NCBI GenBank assembly: GCA_018668795.1
Contig: JABJBD010000091.1
Location: forward strand, 1 to 18,218
Source: Candidatus Puniceispirillum sp.
GTDB lineage: Bacteria > Pseudomonadota > Alphaproteobacteria > Puniceispirillales > Puniceispirillaceae
Direction of reading: 5' to 3'
DNA: 18,218 bases
In this document: positions 6,700 through 13,516 of the stretch, one piece after another
How the letters are laid out: every line of letters starts with the position of its first letter
Numbering within the stretch: the stretch's first letter is position 1
The notes under the pieces: model-generated
What the model was told of the DNA's origin: nothing
Seen by the model: only the letters and a program-made list of their open reading frames with translations
Database searches by the model: none
Translations under genes and position numbers: made by a program

Positions 6700-7820
6700 T
6701 AACTTGCCTCGACTATATCGACCAGAACCGCAGCGACCAGCTGCATGATCGTGGCATCAAGCTGATGACGTGCTGTTGCCGCCGCCTGCCATTTTGTCAA
6801 TTCTGGCACATCATGCCCTTGCCATGTTTGTGCCGCCTGCAAAGCAGCATCAAAATGATGCGCCATAACCGCTTTTTCAAAGGCGGCAAGCTGACCTGCT
6901 GGGCTATCTGTCGCGTGGTCAGTCGCGCGCAGATTAACCAGCTTGCCAAGTTTGGCACTGGCTTGCCCCAATAGTGACTTATCCACCTCTTTGATTTGCA
7001 GACTATCAGCCATAGCGGCAATCACGTGATCTGCATCACCAAGCAGATTGCTGCGGCTTGGCGGGTCTTGCACCAACGCGACAGACAGCGTTTCCATATC
7101 AAAATCAAGGGCACCTTGCGCCACAAGTGCCTGCAAAACATCATACCACTGGCCGACAGGCCGACCAGCCATGTTATCAGCCATCAACCCGCTCACAGCG
7201 ACCAGTGACGCGTGCGACAGAATGGTAGCCGGTTGAACAGGTTGAGGCGATGCACGTGACAATAATCCATTACTATCTGTTGTTTCAGCCGAAGCCACAT
7301 TATCCTGTTGCACAGGCTGGTTAGCATCGTCTGTAACCGATGGTGATGAGGCGCTGTCCAGCAAAGTGAGTTCAAACATAGTGTCTTCAATCTCACCAAG
7401 GCGATCCGTCAGCACCGCCAAACGCTGTGCTATATCGCTTGCCACTACATCTCCCTTTGGCAAATTCTCTGCTTGCTGGGCGATTCTTGCTTCCAGATCA
7501 CGCCGTATTTCGTCCCCTGCCAGCTTGTTTTCATCAACAGCTTTTTCCAATGCCGCCAGACGAAGCGTTAGGGCATCGACCTCTTCAGTAGTGGCCGTAT
7601 TTACTGGCACATCTTGATATTGGTTTTGATACAGGCTGAATGCGGCAACGGCGATACTTATGCAAGCCAGCACCAACGCTATGATAATAGCACCTGAAAC
7701 CCGCGCATCACTTTTTGCTGGCGTGGTAGTGCGATGATCCGACGATTTGGCTGTTGCTGGTTTTTCAACAGCGTCCCCCTCGATTGTTTCAGCAGACGGT
7801 GTTTTTGCTTTCGAAGTCAT
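6699..7820 (-). CDS. Alphaproteobacterial Mic60/mitofilin-like membrane protein
   Basis: Bacterial relative of the mitochondrial cristae-junction protein Mic60, 373 aa. The order is as expected: a short charged, Lys/Thr-rich cytoplasmic head (1-40), one membrane segment (about 42-63), a predicted coiled coil rich in heptad Leu/Ala/Glu (about 77-152), a Ser/Gln/Asp linker (155-200), and a helical mitofilin-type C-terminal domain (about 200-373, including RPVGQWYDVLQAL and AFEKAVMAHHFDAALQAA) that would lie in the periplasm. Overall identity to known members is low, so the call rests on architecture plus position between hemD and hemY, where alphaproteobacterial Mic60 is usually found. Known members bend membranes and support intracytoplasmic membranes. 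It overlaps hemD by 4 bases (ATGA) and hemY by 1. Confidence 0.82.
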   Translation of the reverse strand: MTSKAKTPSAETIEGDAVEKPATAKSSDHRTTTPAKSDARVSGAIIIALVLACISIAVAAFSLYQNQYQDVPVNTATTEEVDALTLRLAALEKAVDENKLAGDEIRRDLEARIAQQAENLPKGDVVASDIAQRLAVLTDRLGEIEDTMFELTLLDSASSPSVTDDANQPVQQDNVASAETTDSNGLLSRASPQPVQPATILSHASLVAVSGLMADNMAGRPVGQWYDVLQALVAQGALDFDMETLSVALVQDPPSRSNLLGDADHVIAAMADSLQIKEVDKSLLGQASAKLGKLVNLRATDHATDSPAGQLAAFEKAVMAHHFDAALQAAQTWQGHDVPELTKWQAAATARHQLDATIMQLVAAVLVDIVEAS

Positions 7821-8602
7821 TCTGCACTGTCCTTGCCTATGGCCACCTGCCTTTGGTTAGCCTGCCGATCTACCAACGTCGCGATGGCCAGAATACGGCT
7901 TCGTGATGGTCTTTTGCTGACCCATATATGTTTCCAACCCACACCTGCCGAATCCGCAATCACCGCACTGCCTGCAATGACGCTTATCCGGTGTCTATGT
8001 TGCCACAGATTTCCTGTTTTAAGCAATTCGACAAACAAGATGGCACTGCGGGCTGACATAATAATGACTGAAAGCATGCCGCCATCATCCAAATGCCTTG
8101 TAACCGCCGGATCAACAGCGCTAACAGGTGCCATATCATAAACAGGCATATCAATGACAGTAATGTCATGCGCCCCAAGCGCCGATTGCATATCAAAACT
8201 TTTATGCATAGCTGACGGCCACAAAATAGCCATATCCCCATTCATCTTTGCCGCCAGAATATCCGGCACCAGCCCCGCGCCACCGCCACGGCCAACGATT
8301 ACATCTTTAAACCCTGCCAGCCGTGCCGCACTACCTGTTGCCGCGCCAACGACAAAGACCGGCTTGTCCAGCCATGCGCCCAAGGGTGGCGACGCCGCAA
8401 AACAGCTAACAGCATTGCGACTAGTAAAAATTAAAGCTGAGATAGTCACTGGATCAGGCAGATCATAACGGGCAAGTGGCACCAACGACATCACCGGCAT
8501 GGCCATGGCCGCAACTTGGCGTCTTTGCAGGGATGCAACATCGCGCATTGCATCGGCAAGCGGGCGTGTTGATAATATCAGATGGTTCTTTTGACGTGCC
8601 AT
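7817..8602 (-). CDS. hemD: Uroporphyrinogen-III synthase HemD
   Basis: Closes and inverts ring D of hydroxymethylbilane to give uroporphyrinogen III, the branch point for heme, siroheme and cobalamin. HemD is poorly conserved. The support is the start LILSTRPLADA, where the family has a TRP-x-x-A motif, the middle VVGAATGSAARLAGF...VGRGGGAGLVPDIL with the usual glycine-rich phosphate-binding loop, and the position after hemC. The frame stays open to an ATG at 8659 (280 aa), but those extra 19 residues look unconserved and have no ribosome-binding site. The ATG at 8602 gives a normal 261 aa. Neither start has a strong Shine-Dalgarno sequence. It overlaps mic60 by ATGA. Confidence 0.85.
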   Translation of the reverse strand: MARQKNHLILSTRPLADAMRDVASLQRRQVAAMAMPVMSLVPLARYDLPDPVTISALIFTSRNAVSCFAASPPLGAWLDKPVFVVGAATGSAARLAGFKDVIVGRGGGAGLVPDILAAKMNGDMAILWPSAMHKSFDMQSALGAHDITVIDMPVYDMAPVSAVDPAVTRHLDDGGMLSVIIMSARSAILFVELLKTGNLWQHRHRISVIAGSAVIADSAGVGWKHIWVSKRPSRSRILAIATLVDRQANQRQVAIGKDSAE

Positions 8603-8721
8603 CGCATCACTTTGCTTGATCCCGCTTGAATAATCGACAAGGCTATAGTCTCCAAACATAGCGCATTTTGTTTAGTGATGCTGAGCTTTATTATCAGGCT
8701 TTTTCGACATTTTTTTCAGGC

Positions 8722-9756
8722 TTAGGCCAGAAAATCATGTCCACCCGCATCATCAAGAAGCGCCGTGGCAAGTTTGACACCAAGCGCCTCTGCATCATTT
8801 TTTCTACCTGTCATTGTTTGGCGAAATGCGGCACCACCATCATGGCTTAGCACCATGCCATCCAGACTTAGTGTCTGATCATCAATAAAGCGTGCGCTTG
8901 CCGCAATCGGCGTATGACATGATCCGTCCAGATGTGCCAGCATCGCACGTTCGGCGGTCACCTCAATCATACTGGCGGCGCAAGTCAGCGCCGACACCGC
9001 ATCAAGCACCGCTTGCTGGCGCGTAGCTGTCTCACCTTGCGCCATATTTGGATCACATAGCTGAACAGCCAAAGCACCTTGTGCCGCCGCTGGTGGCATG
9101 ATCTTTTCATCAAGCGGCGTATAATCGATTGTCAGATTCAGGCGTTTCAGCCCAGCAACGGCCAGAATAATGGCGTCGTAATCACCCTTTGCCAGCTTTG
9201 CAATACGGCTGTTTATATTGCCGCGTAACAGCGTAATGCGTAGATCAGGACGATGATGCAGTAACAAAGCCCGACGCCGCACCGAAGATGTGCCCACAAT
9301 GGCACCATCTGGAAGCGCATCCAGATCAGCATATGTGCCAACCAGCGCATCACGACGGTCTTCGCGCGGCAATACCGCGCCAATCATCGTGCCATCGGCA
9401 AAATCACTTTCCATATCTTTCATCGAATGCACAGCCGCATCACATTGTCCGGCCAGCAAACTGCGTTCAAGCTCCTTGATAAAAACGCCTTTACCGCCTA
9501 CCTCGACAAGGGGACGATCAACTATGCGATCACCCTTGGTGGTAAACGGTTCGATCCGGCTTGCAACCGGTGCTAGGGCCACACGCACAAGTTCAGCCTG
9601 CGCCATCGCAAGCGTTGACGCCCGACTGGCAAGAACAAGAGGCGTAGCAGAAAAATAACTATCGTCAGGTTTCATCACCGCCATATCTAATGCGCCAGCG
9701 CGCGCTTGCATAGCCCAAAAAGCCCCAAAAAATCTAGTATCAACAGCTTGCGGCAT
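8722..9756 (-). CDS. hemC: Hydroxymethylbilane synthase (porphobilinogen deaminase) HemC
   Basis: Polymerises four porphobilinogen molecules to hydroxymethylbilane in the cytoplasm. The motifs are clear: LASRASTLAMAQAELV (42-57), GDRIVDRPL and GGKGVFIKELERSLL (75-101), AVHSMKDME (108-116), GTSSVRRRALL (155-165), RGNINSRIAKL (178-188), AAAQGALAVQ (223-232) and LDGSCHTPIAA, whose Cys280 holds the dipyrromethane cofactor. The reading frame gives 344 aa, about 25-30 more than usual. The family domain begins near residue 38, so Met25 (9684) or Met28 (9675) may be the true start. No candidate has a good ribosome-binding site. It is the first gene of the heme operon, with a 119-base gap to hemD's preferred start, and it diverges from tsaD. 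Confidence 0.93.
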   Translation of the reverse strand: MPQAVDTRFFGAFWAMQARAGALDMAVMKPDDSYFSATPLVLASRASTLAMAQAELVRVALAPVASRIEPFTTKGDRIVDRPLVEVGGKGVFIKELERSLLAGQCDAAVHSMKDMESDFADGTMIGAVLPREDRRDALVGTYADLDALPDGAIVGTSSVRRRALLLHHRPDLRITLLRGNINSRIAKLAKGDYDAIILAVAGLKRLNLTIDYTPLDEKIMPPAAAQGALAVQLCDPNMAQGETATRQQAVLDAVSALTCAASMIEVTAERAMLAHLDGSCHTPIAASARFIDDQTLSLDGMVLSHDGGAAFRQTMTGRKNDAEALGVKLATALLDDAGGHDFLA

Positions 9757-9802
9757 GATACGATGCTACCGAACCTGAAAATATGGAAAGATCACCTTCA
9801 TA

Positions 9803-10882
9803 ATGGCAAAAGATTTTACCATCCTTGGTATCGAAAGCAGTTGTGATGAAACCGCCGCGGCTATCGTCAGCGCTGATAAATCGATCCATGCCAATAAAAT
9901 CGCGTCACAAATCGAAACGCACGCCAAGCATGGCGGCGTCGTTCCCGAAGTTGCTGCCCGTGCGCATCTTGACATGATTGACGATGTCATTGCGTCAGCG
10001 CTTGCCGATGCGGGTATGACATTTGACGATATTGATGGTGTTGCTGCCACTGCCGGACCTGGTCTTATTGGCGGGGTTATCGTTGGTACCGTTGCTGCCA
10101 AAGCTATTGCCGCCGCACGGTCTATCCCCTATTACGCTGTCAATCACCTCGAAGGTCACGCCCTGAGCGGTCGGCTATGTAATGACATTGGCTTTCCCTA
10201 TCTTTTGCTTCTGGTTTCTGGCGGCCATACCCAGCTTCTTGCCGTAACCGCACCTGGCAAATATCACCGCATGGGCACAACGATGGATGATGCCGCTGGC
10301 GAGGCTTTTGACAAATGCGCCAAAATCATGGGGCTTGGTTATCCGGGGGGGCCTGCTATTGAAAAAGCCGCCACCTCAGGTGATGCTACATCGATCACCT
10401 TGCCGCGCCCGTTACGTGGCGCAAATAATTGTCATTTTTCCTTTTCCGGACTGAAAACTGCCTTGGCAACAAAACTGGCACAATTAGGCGGTGTCCAGAC
10501 AGCACCTATCAATGATCTGGCAGCCAGCTTGCAAGCCGCCATTGCCGATTGTCTGGCTGATCGCACCAAACGTGCGATGCAAATCTTTGCCACCGATATT
10601 AACATTTCAAACCACGGCATCAGCACCGCTAACACCCTTGTTATTGCTGGGGGGGTCGCGGCCAATAAAACGATTTTTAACCGACTTCAAACCGAGGCAG
10701 AATCTGCCGGATTTCAGATTGTTGTTCCACCAGCCAATCTCTGTACTGACAATGCCGCCATGATTGCTTGGGCCGCGCTTGAACGCCATGACCAGCCAGA
10801 CCAGCTAGATTTTGAACCACGTCCGCGCTGGCCGCTTGACCCTGATGCCAGCCCACCACCTGGGCGTGGGGTGCGCCAATGA
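9803..10882 (+). CDS. tsaD: tRNA N6-threonylcarbamoyltransferase subunit TsaD (Gcp/YgjD)
   Basis: Catalytic subunit that transfers threonylcarbamoyl to A37 of tRNAs reading ANN codons, working with TsaB and TsaE, which are encoded elsewhere. The 359 aa show the ASKHA fold start ILGIESSCDETAAAIV (7-22), the metal-binding His pair in NHLEGHAL (His115, His119), VSGGHTQLL (138-146), DDAAGEAFDKCAKIMGLGYP (162-181) and near the end LCTDNAAMIAWA with the metal-binding Asp. The C-terminus is about 20 residues longer than in E. coli, Pro/Arg-rich, and may be flexible. The stop overlaps the gpsA start (ATGA). Two runs of seven G occur inside glycine codons at 10345-10351 and 10649-10655. The tRNA-Thr in this same window reads ACG and is a natural t6A substrate, though the genes are not linked. 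Confidence 0.96.
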   Translation: MAKDFTILGIESSCDETAAAIVSADKSIHANKIASQIETHAKHGGVVPEVAARAHLDMIDDVIASALADAGMTFDDIDGVAATAGPGLIGGVIVGTVAAKAIAAARSIPYYAVNHLEGHALSGRLCNDIGFPYLLLLVSGGHTQLLAVTAPGKYHRMGTTMDDAAGEAFDKCAKIMGLGYPGGPAIEKAATSGDATSITLPRPLRGANNCHFSFSGLKTALATKLAQLGGVQTAPINDLAASLQAAIADCLADRTKRAMQIFATDINISNHGISTANTLVIAGGVAANKTIFNRLQTEAESAGFQIVVPPANLCTDNAAMIAWAALERHDQPDQLDFEPRPRWPLDPDASPPPGRGVRQ

Positions 10883-11853
10883 CTATGAAGCCTGTCATCA
10901 TTGGCGGGGGTAGCTGGGGATGCGCCATTGCCACTGCCTTAGGGCGCGCTGACCATAATGTACATCTTTTGGTACGCCGTCAGGAAACTGTCGATGCGCT
11001 GGCCACTGGCCATTGTGTGCAACTTCCCAATGTCTCCTCGATGCCGCCGATGCCAGCCAGCGTCTCGCCAGCATGTTTGCAAACAGCTAGCATGATTTTT
11101 GTTGTTGTGCCTGTTGCTGCCAATCCAGCCACTTTTGCGACCATTGCCGCACATGCTACGGCTGGCACACCTGTGATTTTATGTGCCAAAGGAATCACCA
11201 GTCAGGATGGTCAGAATGCTCAGCTCCTGACCCACGCCGCTCAACAGGCCTTGCCCGATTATCCTATCGCTGTTTTTTCTGGACCAAGTTTTGCCGACGA
11301 GGTTCTGACTGGGTTGCCCGCCGCCCTTGTCGCCGCATCAACATCACCGAATGTTCTGGACATGATTCAAAGCGCATTCCGGCACAGCAATATTCGCGTT
11401 TACACACATAATGACCCAGATGGACTGGCACTGGCAGGTGCCATGAAAAACGTTGTGGCTATCGCCGCTGGATGTGCTGTCGGACTGGGGCTTGGCGACA
11501 ATGCCAAAGCGGCCATCATCACCCGTGGACTAGCTGAAATCGCGCGCCTAAATCACGCTATTGGCGGTGATGCTGACACCATTTTTGGGCTTGGCGGTGT
11601 TGGTGATTTGGCGCTCAGTTGCGCTGGACCACATTCACGCAATATGGCTTTTGGCCTTGCGCTTGGCGCGGGTGAAACAGTGCCAGACAAGCTTGCCGAA
11701 GGCAGTCGCACCGTCGCCGGATTGGCACGTTTGGGACGTGACAAGAACGTTGATTTACCTATCACCAATGCCATTGACATGGTGCTGAACCATGGACAAA
11801 ATTTGAATGACGCCGTAAAGGCTTTGCTGGCACGGCCTCCCGGTGCTGAATAA
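10879..11853 (+). CDS. gpsA: Glycerol-3-phosphate dehydrogenase [NAD(P)+] GpsA
   Basis: Reduces dihydroxyacetone phosphate to sn-glycerol 3-phosphate for phospholipid synthesis. At 324 aa it is normal. The N-terminal Rossmann motif is IGGGSWGCAIA (8-18), SGPSFADEV lies at 134-142, and the two catalytic-type lysines are in CAKGI (Lys104) and GAMKNVVAIAAG (Lys190). The C-terminal helical domain shows GLGDNAKAAIITRGL and FGLGGVGDLALSCAG, both highly conserved. The usual NxxYLPG stretch near residue 45 is loose here (CVQLPNVSS). Its start overlaps tsaD by 4 bases. A second Met two codons on could also serve as the start. Confidence 0.96.
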   Translation: MTMKPVIIGGGSWGCAIATALGRADHNVHLLVRRQETVDALATGHCVQLPNVSSMPPMPASVSPACLQTASMIFVVVPVAANPATFATIAAHATAGTPVILCAKGITSQDGQNAQLLTHAAQQALPDYPIAVFSGPSFADEVLTGLPAALVAASTSPNVLDMIQSAFRHSNIRVYTHNDPDGLALAGAMKNVVAIAAGCAVGLGLGDNAKAAIITRGLAEIARLNHAIGGDADTIFGLGGVGDLALSCAGPHSRNMAFGLALGAGETVPDKLAEGSRTVAGLARLGRDKNVDLPITNAIDMVLNHGQNLNDAVKALLARPPGAE

Positions 11854-11888
11854 TGTAAGCACTGAATGACCTGAAAGGAGACGATTAC

Positions 11889-12308
11889 ATGCATTATTGG
11901 CTATTGAAATCCGAACCATCATCTTGGTCATGGCAGAACCAACTTGATCGTGGCGAAACAGGCGAAGGCTGGGATGGCGTGCGTAATCATCAGGCGTCGA
12001 ACAATATGAAAGCGATGCAGATTGGTGATCTGGCATTTTTCTATCATTCGGTAAATGAAAAGCAGATTGTTGGCATTGTTGAAATTTGTGCGCTTTACCA
12101 TCCTGATCCGACGGATGCGTCGGGGCGGTTTGGCATGGTCTCGGTCAAAGCGGTAAAAAGCGTAACCAAACCAGTAACACTGGCCAGCATCAAAGCCGAT
12201 GAACGGCTTCAGGATATGGCGCTTGTTCGGCAAGCGCGCCTGTCGGTCATGCCCGTCACCGAATCGCAATGGCATATCATCATGGACATGGCTGAAACGA
12301 CGCTCTAA
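11889..12308 (+). CDS. EVE-domain protein (thymocyte nuclear protein 1-like)
   Basis: A single-domain protein of 139 aa. Diagnostic EVE features are the start YWLLKSEPSSWSW (3-15), WDGVRNHQASNNMKAM (28-43), IGDLAFFYHS (45-54), IVGIVEI (60-66), YHPDPTD and the end LVRQARLSVMPV. EVE domains are PUA-like folds that bind modified bases in RNA or DNA through an aromatic cage, and stand-alone bacterial copies have no settled function. A strong AAGGAG (11875-11880) lies 8 bases before the ATG. It follows gpsA after 35 bases and probably shares its transcript with tsaD-gpsA. A link to tRNA modification is suggested only by position. Its stop is 3 bases from the convergent LAB_N gene. Confidence 0.92.
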   Translation: MHYWLLKSEPSSWSWQNQLDRGETGEGWDGVRNHQASNNMKAMQIGDLAFFYHSVNEKQIVGIVEICALYHPDPTDASGRFGMVSVKAVKSVTKPVTLASIKADERLQDMALVRQARLSVMPVTESQWHIIMDMAETTL

Positions 12309-12311
12309 CGC

Positions 12312-12680
12312 CTAGCTATCGTCATTCTTGCTTCGATGGATAAAATATAGATTACGGAAATAAATAAATAGACCCAAACCCTGTCCACTGATAATGACCG
12401 GATCTTGCCGCCATATGGCGTATAAAAGCAGAACGCTACCCCCGCCAATGGAAAAATACCAAAAAGCCAAGGGAATGACCGACCGTCCCTGACCTTCCGA
12501 ACTCAGCCATTGCAAAATAAAACGCATCGCAAAAAGGCCTTGTCCAGCAAACCCAACAACCACCATGATCTGTTCGGGATGCGTGGCAAGGCTGGCTGGT
12601 AAAAACGGAAACACGGCCAATAATGCAGTGGCGACCACGCCAACAGCCATTTCAATCTGGCCTGACATAACTTCAATCAT
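12312..12680 (-). CDS. LAB_N-domain membrane protein (lipid A biosynthesis N-terminal domain)
   Basis: Small integral membrane protein of 122 aa with three hydrophobic segments (about 12-33, 38-58 and 70-90) and a fourth at about 95-113. The LAB_N signature is clear: GFAGQGLFAMRFILQWLSSE (43-62), SVIPLAFWYFSIGGG (67-81), DPVIISGQ and FIYFRNL. The domain is found alone or fused in lipid A and polyprenyl-sugar gene sets, but its biochemical role is unknown. The frame also has an upstream ATG (12722) inside the glycosyltransferase gene. I prefer 12680 because it lies one base after that gene's stop and has AAAGG 8 bases upstream. It is last in the glycosylation operon and convergent with the EVE gene. 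Confidence 0.85.
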   Translation of the reverse strand: MIEVMSGQIEMAVGVVATALLAVFPFLPASLATHPEQIMVVVGFAGQGLFAMRFILQWLSSEGQGRSVIPLAFWYFSIGGGSVLLLYAIWRQDPVIISGQGLGLFIYFRNLYFIHRSKNDDS

Positions 12681-12681
12681 T

Positions 12682-13470
12682 TTATGTGCCTTTATGATTA
12701 CGTTGGCGTTTTGGCGCGGCAATCTCGACCACCGAACCCTGCCGTGGTGCCCTTTTTAACAACCATATGACACCAATAATATCCGAAATGCCAACCACCA
12801 GTCGATCCAGCACTTGGTATTTCGATTGCCCTTGCGTGCGTGCCCGATGCGCAACAGCAACTCCGGTTACACCGCCACCATGACGGCGAACAAGGCTGGG
12901 CATAAAGCGGTGCATATGATTGAAAAAAGGTAATTCGATAAACAAATCACGATGCAGAATCTTGATACCGCATCCTGAATCTGGATGCGTATCGCCAAGC
13001 AAGGCTTTGCGTATCCATTTGGCAATGCGTGACGCTTGCAATTTCAGCGCTGTATCTTTGCGTTTTTGCCGGATACCTGCCGCCATACCACGTTCTGGAT
13101 AATCGGCAAGAAGCGCCGCTTCCAGCGCTGGAAGATCGCTAGGCACATTCTGTCCGTCACCATCAAGCACCGCAATCAGATATCCTTTGGCCATCAGCAA
13201 ACCCGAACGCAATGCCGCACTTTGGCCAGCACGCTTGGCGTGCCGCATAACACGTAATTGGGGAATGGCGCGCTGGCTGTCAGCCAATTCATCAGCCGTG
13301 GCGTCGGTGCTGGCGTCATCAATATATATGATTTCAAAATGTCGGCCTGCTAGCGCAGAGACAATTTCGTCAATAAGCGGACGAATATTCCCTGCTTCAT
13401 TCATCACTGGCACCAATACCGATATATCAATATCAGCTTTGCTGGATGCTTTTGCCGTATTTTGCGCCAT
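12682..13470 (-). CDS. Polyprenyl-phosphate glycosyltransferase, GT2 (DPM1/ArnC-like)
   Basis: Cytoplasmic-face enzyme expected to move a sugar from a nucleotide donor to undecaprenyl phosphate. At 262 aa it has a complete GT-A core: SVLVPVMNEAGNIRPLI (17-33), IIYIDDASTDAT (47-58), the metal-binding DGDGQNVPSD (103-112), DSGCGIK (164-170), HRFMP (187-191) and the acceptor-side QGQSKY (213-218). One short C-terminal hydrophobic stretch (about 222-238) replaces the paired helices of ArnC, so it is closer to DPM1-type synthases and is probably peripheral. A TTG four codons earlier (13482) extends the frame, but ATG 13470 is the more natural start. Neither has a clear Shine-Dalgarno. It lies between the ArnT-like transferase and the LAB_N gene. 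The sugar cannot be read from sequence. Confidence 0.87.
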   Translation of the reverse strand: MAQNTAKASSKADIDISVLVPVMNEAGNIRPLIDEIVSALAGRHFEIIYIDDASTDATADELADSQRAIPQLRVMRHAKRAGQSAALRSGLLMAKGYLIAVLDGDGQNVPSDLPALEAALLADYPERGMAAGIRQKRKDTALKLQASRIAKWIRKALLGDTHPDSGCGIKILHRDLFIELPFFNHMHRFMPSLVRRHGGGVTGVAVAHRARTQGQSKYQVLDRLVVGISDIIGVIWLLKRAPRQGSVVEIAAPKRQRNHKGT

Positions 13471-13516
13471 AAAAGTAACCAATTATCAAATAGAGATTTT
13501 AATTTATAACCGCTTC

